This document shows positions 25,671 through 34,027 of a stretch of DNA of 64,000 bases, in pieces (position 1 is the stretch's first letter; each line of letters opens with the position of its first letter). Origin of the DNA: Pseudomonas sp. KK4 (lineage in GTDB: Bacteria > Pseudomonadota > Gammaproteobacteria > Pseudomonadales > Pseudomonadaceae); contig NZ_LYVP01000007.1 in the NCBI RefSeq assembly GCF_001984065.1, positions 53,448 through 117,447 on the forward strand, written 5' to 3'. Position numbers and translations under genes: made by a program. The notes below the pieces were generated by a model, which was not told the origin of the DNA, made no database searches, and was given only the letters and a program-made list of their open reading frames with translations.

Positions 25671-28600
25671 ATGACCGCTACGCCCCACGCTCCCCTGTTT
25701 TTCCCCCAAGCCCTGAACGCCCCCGGCCTGTGGACCGAACTGGGCAAGACCCACGGACTCACCCGCAAGGATTTTGAATGGCTCAGCCACTTGAAACTGG
25801 CCAGCCACGACCAGCGCAACAAACAGACACCCCCCATGCTCGCCGAGCACATCATGGTCAGCATCGCCAGCCTGTCCCAGCCCCTGGCCGGCTGCTTCGT
25901 GCTTGGCGCAACGCCCAGTGACAAGGGCGAGATTCTCTACACCCCCTACGCCGGTATCAGGAAGTTCGCCAATCGCAGTGCCCTGTCCACACACCTCAAG
26001 ACCCAGTTGGACAATGCGGACGAAGACCATGACTTGCTGGCCTTCCTGTCATTGTCGGCGCGCCAGGCCCTGGCGGCGGCCAGCGACATCAAGGTCACGT
26101 TCCAGGCCATAGACGGCGATGTCTTCGAAGACCAGCGCGCCGTTATCGAACTTAACCAGCACAGCAACAATCAGGCGATGCTGGACGAGTTGCACAAGCT
26201 GCCGACACTCGATGCGATGCTCGATGCCCTGCTCGGCAGCCTGCTCAAGGCTGAATTCCCGGGACTGGATCAGCGCCGGACCGAGGTCTGTTTCTATACC
26301 GCAGCTTCGAATGCGACATCACGGCGCCTCACCCAGTCGATGTCACTGGGCGATGCGCTGCTGCGGTACTACCGTCACCAGCGCTGGCCAGTTGGGCAGA
26401 CGGTTGAGTTCACTCATCCGCAACGGCCGGCACGGACCGGTGATCAGCTACGCTGCGAAACTGCGATCCAACGTGCCGCCGATGGCCTGATCGCCCAACT
26501 CTCCAGCCGGCTGCAGGACTTCTGGAACCAGGCCAGCGTCGACGGCGCCCCACGCAGGGCATTCTTTGCCAGCTGCCTGCTTGAAAAAGCCCGGGCCGAT
26601 CTGTTGCTCAAGCGCGAAGGCAACATCATCACACTTGAACAAAGCCGCGCCCTGCGCCCTTTGATCGAAGCCACCGCCTCTGCGCTGACGGTCGAAAGCG
26701 TACGCCTGTGGGAATACCCGCCCAACTTCGTCGAGCTGGCGGGCTCGCTGATGATCAGTCAGGACAGGGCCAACGCTTTTCTGTACACCCCCGCCAAGGG
26801 CCTGCAAGTGCTCCAGGACTATGCAGACCTCAAAGCCACGCTGCGCAGGAAGTCCACGGTGGCCGGCCACGACGATGAACTCTATGACCTGATGAGCCTG
26901 GAGGAACGCAGCCGTTTCATCGGTTTCGAACAACCTCAAGTGTCTGGCGCGGTGATCAACGGCTCTGCATTCACCGCGCTTCTGGAAGCGATCATTGGCA
27001 AACAACTGCAAAACCTCGAATTTGCCTTCCAGGTGTTCCGAAACAGCGACGGCGCGGTGAATATCCAGGCGTATTTCGACAAGGCCCTGGACATACGCGC
27101 CATGATCGGCGAGCAGCTACTGACCATCGACGCACAGGGCCGCTGGAGCACCCGGCCAGTGGCCTCAGGCGAACAACCCTCCCTGGTATTGCGGGATACG
27201 GCCGCGGGGTTCGTGAAAACCTTTCACGCCGTGGAGCTGCCCATCCTCGCTCAATTGCGCGCGCAACCCTTGGCCTCGCAGGCACTGCAGAGACAATACC
27301 TGGAACCGATGAAACCAAGACTGGCCCAGGCGATTTCCGTTGCCTTGCGTGGTGATGCCAGCCTTCGGGAACTGAGCGGATCGCTGCGCAACGCCGATTG
27401 GTTGATCGTCGACACGGTTTTCAATCCGGACCACGCCAACCGCAAAAGCCGCCCCGCCATCCGAGGCTTTTACCCGGATGCGTTCTCGCTCGTCCTCGAA
27501 TGTGCCGGCGAAAAAGATGTGATGCGCCTGGCCAACTGCGTCCTGGTGACCGAGCGTGGCGGACTCGACGCGGCACACTCCGGACGTGCGATCCTGTGGA
27601 CCCCTGGCGCGGGGCTGGAAGTCTTCCACAACGTCGCCCACGTGCATCGACAACTGAACCTGCGCCTGCTCAATCCTGAAAAGCGCCTGGTGCTTCTGGA
27701 GAACCTCACCCCCACCCAGCACATGTTCCATCGCCGCTACTCGCTCAACTCCCTGCGACTGATCCAGGGCAACGTTCTACAACACCTGGCGCAATCGGCC
27801 ATCGATCTTTTTCTGGCGCGCTGCGAGCAGGTGCGATCGCTCAAACTCGACAAGGTCAAGCAGGCCCAGGCACTCCAGGCGCTGGCTCAAGCCGGCATCG
27901 ACACCCACCTGGCCCGCGCCACGCGTATCGCCCAGGCCATCAGCCAGCAGCAGTCGATGCCCGCCTGGCTGGGACTGGCGCCGGTCGAAGAACAGAAACT
28001 GCACATCGAACTGCTGGAGCAGTATCGCCACAACGTCACCGACGACAAGGATTACCTGCACGGGATACAGACCCTGGAAGAGTACGTGCGGCAAACACTC
28101 AAGACCTTGCTTGGTGCGCGCTTCCCGAAAACCACCGTCGATCCCGACTTGATAGAGATCACACCCAATCTGGCGCTGGCCGGACCGGCACAAACCCTGA
28201 CCCGATTTGCCCTTAACCATGTCAACATCGCCCAAGGCACGGGTTTTCGGGTCAGCGCCACCGCCCCGCAAAGACTCCCTGAAGGCCTGGATCAAGCTGG
28301 CGTCACTCAACTGTTGCTGTCGCTGAACATCGAGCACGACTATGCAAAGCACATCACGCAAGCCCTGTCCGGCGCCGATGCCGCCCAACGCAAACTGCGC
28401 TTCGTTCGGCAAGTCCCCTGGCAATTGCTGCAGCACGCCCATGCCCTGAAACTGCAACGTCATCTGTCTTCCAGAGCCTTCGACCTGATTGCTCAGGTGC
28501 TGGACATGCCGGACGCCATGGCCCGCTCGGTGGTGGCCGGCGCCGTCGCTATCGTCTGCCCCTTGGAACTGATCAAGACCACCGGCGCCAAAGCGGTGCA

Positions 28601-30443
28601 AGCAGAAGGTCTGTACCTGATCCGTTCTGGCGCGAGTAAAACAGGCCCGCACTTGTTGTACGCGCCGTATTCACCGGGCTCGCTATTCACCGAGTTCGCC
28701 AGCGAAGCGGACCTCGTCGCGGCGATCAATACACCCGGTCCCCTGGAGGACTTGGTCGTGCGACGCCTGCCGCAAAGCCAGCAGGTGCCGTTCCAGAATC
28801 TGTTCAAGGCCAGCGTCGGCGAGTCGAGCGAAATCACCCTTGCGTCAACGCCCCTGGACGGTCATCTGCTCACGCAATGGTTCAATGACAACACCCGCCT
28901 GCTGAGCAAGTTGCTTGGCAGTCAGTCCGAGGCCACGGGGCAGTCGGACTGGGACGCTGCCAGGCAATTGTTCAGCAGCGCCATCAAGCGAATTTCCGGC
29001 CAGTTACCCGGCAAGCTCGGTCACATCCGGTTTGTGTGGCAAGCCTACGAAGACTTCCAGGACTCCGCCGAAGCCTTGCAGGATCACCATTGGTCCCGGG
29101 CCATCAAGCGTTTCATCGACGGTGCCGCGCAGATGGTGACACTGGGCGACCTGTCGCTGGACGAAGTGATCGACGACGTCCCGACACCCGCAGCCCCACC
29201 CGTCAAAACACCGCTGCTGCCCCCCCAATGGTCGCGCACCAAACCGACCGCGGCCCTACGCACCCGGTTACAGCCCTTCGAGGCGTCGACCGTGGCCTTG
29301 AAGGACTTGACCAGGGACACCGCTGAAGGCACCTACACCGATACCGTCAGCAAGCAGCGTTATGCCGCTGTCGCCGGCAAAGTCTACGGCGTCGCCAAAC
29401 CGGGTGCCGCGCTGCTCCTCAGTCATGCCGAACGCAGCGGGCCGGCACTTGCGAAAACCCCCGGCGGCCAGTGGATACTCAACCCGGACCGGCACACGGT
29501 GCACCACGGCAAGGCCCTGTCGAAGATGCTCAACGAGTATGCGGCGGACCGAGACGTCCGCCGGTCTTTCAACATCGAAGCCCAGGGCATGATGAGCATC
29601 CGTTTCAATTACCCGGACAAGGCCCGCATGATCATCCAGGCCATCGACATGGCGCGCTACTACGCCTTCAATTGCCTGCACAATCTGGCCCAGGCGCGAC
29701 GCCTTGAAAAAGGAACGCGTCTTGAAGGTTTCCTCAAGACGTTCTTCGACGTGCCCAAGGTCGACATCAGCCTGCTGGATAAAATCGCCAAAACCATCGT
29801 TCCGCTGTGCAAGGCGTTGGTGGACCCCAACGAAGAGCTGTTGAACTCCGAGCGTTTCGTCGTCGGTTCGATGCGCCACGCGGGCGATAACACCACGGCA
29901 TTCGTGATCGATGACGATGAGCGCAGGCAAGTGCATTTTACCGACGCCTTCTTCAATCCCGATCTGGACATCTACGAGGCCTTCCTCACCCAGCCTTTCG
30001 ATATCGACGGCCACGCCCAGGCCGCCGTGCTGATCCATGAATTCTCTCACCTGTTTTCCAGTGCCATCGATATGTCTTATCTGGAAGCCCGCCGGCCGTT
30101 CAGCGACCTGATCGCGCCAATCACCAGCCTGGGCGCCGAGATGAAGCGCATCCAGGAGACTTTCCAGCGCCAGGCCCTGTCGATGGAGACGCCGCGCGAA
30201 CAACTGTTCGCCCGCTGGAGCAATGAATTGAGTGCGTGGATCGATCTGGACGAGGTCTCAGGGGCCAAGCATGTGGGCAGACAAATCCTGAAAATTACCG
30301 GCTGCAAGACCATGGATGAGGCCCGATCCGCCTTCAGGAACCGGGTGGACCCGGATGTGCGCATCGCCACCATCCTGCGCAACGCCGACTCCATCGCGCA
30401 CCTGATCTGCCAGATGGGACGACAATTGGATCCGGCGGTGTGA
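25671..30443 (+). CDS. Giant toxin-like protein with C-terminal zinc-protease motif (DUF6543/dermonecrotic-toxin-like, 1590 aa)
   Basis: Very large protein without signal peptide or evident membrane helices. The ATG at 25671 (MTATPHAPLFFPQALNAPG) is preferred; the open frame extends to 25485 but overlaps the dpkA promoter side. The ribosome binding site is poor (AAGAGACC). Organisation resembles the large Pseudomonas proteins annotated as DUF6543 or dermonecrotic toxin-like, with repeated helical modules such as LWTPGAGLEVF and FLYTPAKGLQVL. Near the C-terminus VLIHEFSHLFSSAIDMSYLEA has HEFSH at 1456-1460, and the following Asp and Tyr fit an aspzincin (M35-like) metallopeptidase. Target and secretion route are unknown. 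No immunity gene or secretion gene is adjacent. Confidence 0.8.
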   Translation: MTATPHAPLFFPQALNAPGLWTELGKTHGLTRKDFEWLSHLKLASHDQRNKQTPPMLAEHIMVSIASLSQPLAGCFVLGATPSDKGEILYTPYAGIRKFANRSALSTHLKTQLDNADEDHDLLAFLSLSARQALAAASDIKVTFQAIDGDVFEDQRAVIELNQHSNNQAMLDELHKLPTLDAMLDALLGSLLKAEFPGLDQRRTEVCFYTAASNATSRRLTQSMSLGDALLRYYRHQRWPVGQTVEFTHPQRPARTGDQLRCETAIQRAADGLIAQLSSRLQDFWNQASVDGAPRRAFFASCLLEKARADLLLKREGNIITLEQSRALRPLIEATASALTVESVRLWEYPPNFVELAGSLMISQDRANAFLYTPAKGLQVLQDYADLKATLRRKSTVAGHDDELYDLMSLEERSRFIGFEQPQVSGAVINGSAFTALLEAIIGKQLQNLEFAFQVFRNSDGAVNIQAYFDKALDIRAMIGEQLLTIDAQGRWSTRPVASGEQPSLVLRDTAAGFVKTFHAVELPILAQLRAQPLASQALQRQYLEPMKPRLAQAISVALRGDASLRELSGSLRNADWLIVDTVFNPDHANRKSRPAIRGFYPDAFSLVLECAGEKDVMRLANCVLVTERGGLDAAHSGRAILWTPGAGLEVFHNVAHVHRQLNLRLLNPEKRLVLLENLTPTQHMFHRRYSLNSLRLIQGNVLQHLAQSAIDLFLARCEQVRSLKLDKVKQAQALQALAQAGIDTHLARATRIAQAISQQQSMPAWLGLAPVEEQKLHIELLEQYRHNVTDDKDYLHGIQTLEEYVRQTLKTLLGARFPKTTVDPDLIEITPNLALAGPAQTLTRFALNHVNIAQGTGFRVSATAPQRLPEGLDQAGVTQLLLSLNIEHDYAKHITQALSGADAAQRKLRFVRQVPWQLLQHAHALKLQRHLSSRAFDLIAQVLDMPDAMARSVVAGAVAIVCPLELIKTTGAKAVQAEGLYLIRSGASKTGPHLLYAPYSPGSLFTEFASEADLVAAINTPGPLEDLVVRRLPQSQQVPFQNLFKASVGESSEITLASTPLDGHLLTQWFNDNTRLLSKLLGSQSEATGQSDWDAARQLFSSAIKRISGQLPGKLGHIRFVWQAYEDFQDSAEALQDHHWSRAIKRFIDGAAQMVTLGDLSLDEVIDDVPTPAAPPVKTPLLPPQWSRTKPTAALRTRLQPFEASTVALKDLTRDTAEGTYTDTVSKQRYAAVAGKVYGVAKPGAALLLSHAERSGPALAKTPGGQWILNPDRHTVHHGKALSKMLNEYAADRDVRRSFNIEAQGMMSIRFNYPDKARMIIQAIDMARYYAFNCLHNLAQARRLEKGTRLEGFLKTFFDVPKVDISLLDKIAKTIVPLCKALVDPNEELLNSERFVVGSMRHAGDNTTAFVIDDDERRQVHFTDAFFNPDLDIYEAFLTQPFDIDGHAQAAVLIHEFSHLFSSAIDMSYLEARRPFSDLIAPITSLGAEMKRIQETFQRQALSMETPREQLFARWSNELSAWIDLDEVSGAKHVGRQILKITGCKTMDEARSAFRNRVDPDVRIATILRNADSIAHLICQMGRQLDPAV

Positions 30444-30592
30444 CGGTGCCGGGGCCCGAGCCGAATACGATGGTGTCATCGACGTCATCGCGCAACGCGC
30501 CCCGAAAAGCTGAAAAAATCAGGGGCCTGGAACACCATTGCGCAGTGTTTCACGCCATGACGACGAAATTTCTACATTCATGTCTTCATGAT

Positions 30593-30620
30593 TTGGGTCG
30601 CTCATACGTCTCGTTATAAA
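30593..30620 (+). promoter_or_regulatory. Candidate sigma-70 promoter of the HTH gene
   Basis: TTGGGT (30593-30598), a 16-base spacer, then TATAAA (30615-30620), about 45 bases before the start at 30665. Confidence 0.5.
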
Positions 30621-30664
30621 AGAGCACCCATTTTCCTGATCAGGCTCTGTAAAGGAGTTTTGCC

Positions 30665-31036
30665 ATGTACAACTCGCAACTGCCAACGGACGGCAGCAAC
30701 TCACCCAAGGGGACTTCCGTTGAAGTCGGTGTTTTCGAGCCGCGTACCGAGCGCCACGGTAACGAGCGCATTCGCCTGCTGCTCAAGAACTTTGGCCTGC
30801 GAACCAGTCTGATTCGTCTCAAAGTCATTGACGTCCTGCTCACCGCTGCCGAAGGCGAGCGCAGCATGGGTGTACGCGGGTTGCACACGCAGTTGCTGGA
30901 ACTGGGCATCCCCCTGTCCTTCCTGAGCGTGCGTGAAGTGTTGAAACGTTTGTGCAGCGAAGGCGTGATCGTGCTCAACGCCGATAAAAGCTACAGCCTC
31001 GACCCCCGTGCCGCCGCTATGCTGCGCAATCACTGA
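30665..31036 (+). CDS. Fur-like winged-helix protein lacking the metal-binding domain
   Basis: 123-residue protein. After a 30-residue unstructured N-terminus comes a winged-helix fold (about 31-115): RIRLLLKNFGLRTSLIRLKVIDVLLTA, then GVRGLHTQLLELGIPLSFLSVREVLKRLCSEGVIVLN. The layout recalls the DNA-binding half of Fur/Zur proteins, and such Pseudomonas genes are often annotated as Fe2+/Zn2+ uptake regulators. The C-terminal dimerisation domain with its His/Cys metal sites is absent, so metal sensing as in Fur is not expected. AAAGGAG precedes the ATG. The target is unknown. Confidence 0.75.
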   Translation: MYNSQLPTDGSNSPKGTSVEVGVFEPRTERHGNERIRLLLKNFGLRTSLIRLKVIDVLLTAAEGERSMGVRGLHTQLLELGIPLSFLSVREVLKRLCSEGVIVLNADKSYSLDPRAAAMLRNH

Positions 31037-31050
31037 TCGACCACGGCCCT

Positions 31051-31150
31051 GTGGGAGCGAGCTTGCTCGCGATAAACGTCCAAGCGACGCAGGCATTCAG
31101 ATAGCCAGCGTCATCGTTGACGACCATCGCGAGCAAGCTCGGCTCCTACA
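31051..31150. repeat. REPIN
   Basis: Arms GTGGGAGCGAGCTTGCTCGC and TCGCGAGCAAGCTCGGCTCC with inner CATCGTTGACGACCA. One arm has an extra G. The same inner motif stands next to the single REP at 50381. Confidence 0.85.
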
Positions 31151-31180
31151 GGGTAATGTGTAGAGCCAAATGGACTGGGC

Positions 31181-31369
31181 TCAGTGCTTCACCTTGCGCC
31201 GCATCACCCCATTGACCACCACTACCACCACCGCCACGCCAATGGCGATGTACTGAAACAACTTCTCACTGATGACGCCAGTGTTCTGCAAATAGGACAG
31301 GCCGAACATGATCGCCAGCACCACCAGGGAGATCAGGATCGAATATTTCAAACGTTGCGACTGGGTCAT
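31181..31369 (-). CDS. Small inner-membrane protein (62 aa, two helices)
   Basis: 62 residues beginning MTQSQRLKYS at 31369, with AGGAA upstream. Two hydrophobic segments, about 10-27 (ILISLVVLAIMFGLSYLQ) and 39-55 (YIAIGVAVVVVVVNGVM), give a helical hairpin with a basic C-terminus (RRKVKH), expected in the inner membrane. A longer open frame to 31432 lacks a good start site. No family is recognised and the gene stands alone. Confidence 0.7.
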   Translation of the reverse strand: MTQSQRLKYSILISLVVLAIMFGLSYLQNTGVISEKLFQYIAIGVAVVVVVVNGVMRRKVKH

Positions 31370-31540
31370 TGGGTATTTCCTGAATGTAAGCCTGAAGCTT
31401 GAATAATGTATCCGCTTTGTATCCGATCGCATGCCAAGCCCCTACCATTTTCCGGGAATGAGGCACGGCGAACGGGGTCTCATGTTACAGCCGATGAGGA
31501 TTTTTAGCTTTATCACGGCGATAACCATGAGGATTTTCAA

Positions 31541-31678
31541 ATGTTGCGTCGAATCACACTGCTGATTCCCCTGCTGGCCCTGCTCTCTCTGAGCGGCTGC
31601 ATCGTTTTCCCCCACGGCGGCTGGCACCATGATCACCATTACGACAACCGGGGCGGGCCGGGGTATTACCACCGCTGA
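31541..31678 (+). CDS. Histidine-rich small lipoprotein (45 aa)
   Basis: Short ORF with a full lipoprotein signal: MLRRITLLIPLLALLSLSGC (lipobox LSGC, Cys20). The mature peptide of 26 residues is rich in His, Gly, Tyr and Pro (HGGWHHDHHYDN then RGGPGYYHR). ATGAGGA lies 8 bases upstream. The His clusters could bind a divalent metal such as Cu or Ni (inference). The classic lipobox is what makes it credible despite the size. Its stop is followed by a REP-like repeat block. Confidence 0.65.
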   Translation: MLRRITLLIPLLALLSLSGCIVFPHGGWHHDHHYDNRGGPGYYHR

Positions 31679-31697
31679 CCCTGTACTTGGGTAACTC

Positions 31698-31888
31698 GTG
31701 GTGAGGGGATTTATCCCCGCTGGGCTGCGAAGCGGCCCCAAAAACTGCAATGCTCGTTATGCCTGACATTACACGCCTGCAGAACCAAGGGGGTCGCTTC
31801 GCGACCCATCGGGGATAAATCCCCTCACCACAGATAAATCCCCTCACCCCAGAAAAATCCCCGCACCACAAACAAATCCCCTCACCTC
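31698..31888. repeat. REP-like inverted pair followed by 19-bp tandem repeats
   Basis: GTGGTGAGGGGATTTATCCC (from 31698) is inverted at about 31811-31830, with an inner GC-rich palindromic segment. Downstream the end unit ATAAATCCCCTCACC is repeated in tandem at a 19-base period: copies at 31815, 31834, 31853 (AAAAATCCCCGCACC) and 31872 (ACAAATCCCCTCACC). This is a REP family distinct from the others in the window. The remaining part of the 31679-32024 gap (to 32024) shows no gene. Confidence 0.8.
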
Positions 31889-32024
31889 AGATGAAATGAC
31901 CGGCCACAAAAGCGCACTGGACTCGTGAATATTTCTGTATCACTTTGAAACACTCCCATACCTAACCACCGCCAAAACCCGTCAGAATGCGTTTTTTTCG
32001 CCCGCCACCCGAGACCATTCCCCC

Positions 32025-32471
32025 ATGCGAACCTCTCTGCGTCTGGCTGCCCTGAGCGCCCTGTTCATCTCCTCCCTGGCCCAGGCCGCCGAACTGATCC
32101 CCATCGAAGTCCATCGCGACGCCAATTGCGGTTGCTGCAAGAAATGGATCAGCCATCTGCAGGCCAACGGCTTCAAGGTCGAAGACCACGTCGAAGCCAA
32201 CATGAGCGAATTCAAGCAGCAGCACGGTGTCCCGCCGCGCCTGGCGTCGTGCCACACCGGCCTGATCAACGGCAAATTCGTCGAAGGCCATGTGCCGGCC
32301 GATCAGGTGCTGGCCCTGAGCAAACGCGATGACCTGCTCGGCGTGGCGGCCCCTGGCATGCCCATGGGTTCGCCGGGCATGGAAATGGACGGCATGAGCG
32401 ATGCCTATCAAGTGATCGGCCTGAAAAAGGACGGCACCGATCTGGTCGTAGCGGACTACCCCGCCCATTGA
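32025..32471 (+). CDS. DUF411 periplasmic metal-binding protein
   Basis: 148-residue protein with a Sec signal peptide (cleavage near SLAQA, residue 21) and a DUF411 domain. The thioredoxin-like first strand ends in DANCGCCKKWISHLQ (Cys35, 37, 38). ASCHTGLINGKFVEGHVPADQV carries a further Cys and His, and a Met-rich loop (GMPMGSPGMEMDGM) follows. DUF411 proteins are often found with copper-resistance genes, so copper binding or delivery in the periplasm is likely. Its stop overlaps the start of the YqaA-like gene, making a two-gene unit. Confidence 0.87.
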   Translation: MRTSLRLAALSALFISSLAQAAELIPIEVHRDANCGCCKKWISHLQANGFKVEDHVEANMSEFKQQHGVPPRLASCHTGLINGKFVEGHVPADQVLALSKRDDLLGVAAPGMPMGSPGMEMDGMSDAYQVIGLKKDGTDLVVADYPAH

Positions 32472-32905
32472 TCTTCAGCGCCTGCCTCGGTTTGTTCCTC
32501 GCGGCCTTCGGCGCCGCGACCCTGCTGCCTCTGCAATCGGAAGCCGTACTGGTGGGCCTGCTGCTCAGCGACAGGTACTGGCTCTGGTTGCTGCTGGCCG
32601 TGGCTACCCTGGGCAACGTCCTCGGCTCAGTGGTCAACTGGTGGCTCGGCCGCGCCCTCGAACGCTTCCGCCACCGTCGCTGGTTTCCAGTCAGCGCCCG
32701 ACACCTGGAAAAAGCCCGAGTCCACTATCAGCGTTACGGCCACTGGTCGCTGTTGCTCAGTTGGCTGCCAGTGATCGGTGACCCGCTGACACTGGTCGCC
32801 GGGGTGATGCGCGAACCCCTGGGGCGCTTCCTGCTGATCGTGACCCTCGCCAAGGGTGCCCGTTATGGCGTGGTGGCCCTGGCCACCCTGGGCTGGATGG
32901 GTTGA
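32468..32905 (+). CDS. YqaA-like small membrane protein (DedA superfamily), TTG start
   Basis: 145-residue inner-membrane protein related to E. coli YqaA and the DedA/SNARE-associated group. The frame opens with TTG at 32468, overlapping the DUF411 stop as TTGA. No better start with a ribosome binding site is seen. Hydrophobic segments cover about 3-25, 38-55 and 95-145. The conserved features are TLGNVLGSVVNWWLGRALERF and the second loop LLSWLPVIGDPLTLVAGVMREP, whose G-D-P is the re-entrant loop motif. The family is implicated in lipid or small-molecule transport; the coupling with DUF411 is worth noting. Confidence 0.82.
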   Translation: MIFSACLGLFLAAFGAATLLPLQSEAVLVGLLLSDRYWLWLLLAVATLGNVLGSVVNWWLGRALERFRHRRWFPVSARHLEKARVHYQRYGHWSLLLSWLPVIGDPLTLVAGVMREPLGRFLLIVTLAKGARYGVVALATLGWMG

Positions 32906-32988
32906 ACCAAGCGCCGGGGCGATTGCCTGTTTAATGTCGCCCTAATCATGCCGATCCAGCATCGGCGGATTTTCACCGGAGTTCACCC

Positions 32989-34014
32989 ATGCCCTTTACC
33001 CTCGCCCGCTGGTTGCCTGGCCTGCTGCTGACCGCCGCATTACCGGCTATCGCCCACGCCGACGGCCCTGAATATGGCCCCGAGCTGCAAGGCTTTGAAT
33101 ACCCCTACACCGTCAAACACTTCGCCTTCGAGTCCCAGGGCAAATCCCTGCAGATGGGCTACATGGACGTCGCCGCCCACGGCAAGGCCAACGGCCGCAG
33201 CGTGGTGCTGATGCACGGCAAGAATTTCTGCGGCGCGACCTGGGAAACCTCGATCAAAGCCTTGAGCGACGCAGGCTACCGGGTGATCGCCCCGGACCAG
33301 ATTGGCTTCTGCACCTCCAGCAAGCCCGATCATTACCAGTACAGCTTCCAGCAACTGGCGAGCAACACCCAGCAACTGCTCAAGGCTCTGGGCATCCAGA
33401 AAGCCACCCTCCTCGGCCATTCCACCGGCGGCATGCTCGCCACCCGCTATGCCTTGCAGTACCCCGAGCAGGTCGAGCAACTGGCGCTGGTCAACCCCAT
33501 CGGCCTGGAAGACTGGAAAGCGCTCGGCGTGCCCTATCGCACCGTCGATCAATGGTATCAACGCGAACTCAAGCTCAGCGCCGACGGCATCCGCACCTAC
33601 GAACGCAACACCTACTATGGCGGCCGCTGGAAGCCGGAGTTCGATCGCTGGGTCGACATGCTCGCCGGCCTTAACAAAGGTCCGGGGCATACGCAAGTCG
33701 CGTGGAATTCGGCGTTGATCTACGACATGATCTTCACCCAACCGGTGTACTACGAATTCCAGAACCTGAAGATGCCCACCCTGTTGCTGATCGGTACCTC
33801 CGATACCACGGCCATCGGCAGTGATATCGCCTCGCCTGAGGTCAAGGCCAAACTCGGTCATTACGATGTACTGGGCAAACAGGTGGCAAAACTCATTGCG
33901 CAATCGACCCTGGTGGAATTTCCCGGCATGGGCCACGCGCCGCAGATGGAAGAACCGGCGCAGTTCCACAAGGCGTTGCTTGACTGGCTGAACAAAACCA
34001 ATCCCGTGCGTTGA
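32989..34014 (+). CDS. Exported alpha/beta hydrolase
   Basis: 341-residue hydrolase with a signal peptide (cleavage near IAHA, residue 24), so periplasmic or secreted. The alpha/beta fold signatures are the oxyanion strand VVLMHGKNFCGATW, the nucleophile elbow GHSTGG (Ser145), and a late GMGHAPQMEEP with the catalytic His near 315. The acid is probably in IGTSDTTAIG. It resembles epoxide hydrolase/esterase-like proteins. The substrate is unknown. It is followed 13 bases later by a D-hydroxyacid dehydrogenase, and the two are probably co-transcribed. Confidence 0.88.
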   Translation: MPFTLARWLPGLLLTAALPAIAHADGPEYGPELQGFEYPYTVKHFAFESQGKSLQMGYMDVAAHGKANGRSVVLMHGKNFCGATWETSIKALSDAGYRVIAPDQIGFCTSSKPDHYQYSFQQLASNTQQLLKALGIQKATLLGHSTGGMLATRYALQYPEQVEQLALVNPIGLEDWKALGVPYRTVDQWYQRELKLSADGIRTYERNTYYGGRWKPEFDRWVDMLAGLNKGPGHTQVAWNSALIYDMIFTQPVYYEFQNLKMPTLLLIGTSDTTAIGSDIASPEVKAKLGHYDVLGKQVAKLIAQSTLVEFPGMGHAPQMEEPAQFHKALLDWLNKTNPVR

Positions 34015-34027
34015 AGAGGTAAGGCAG

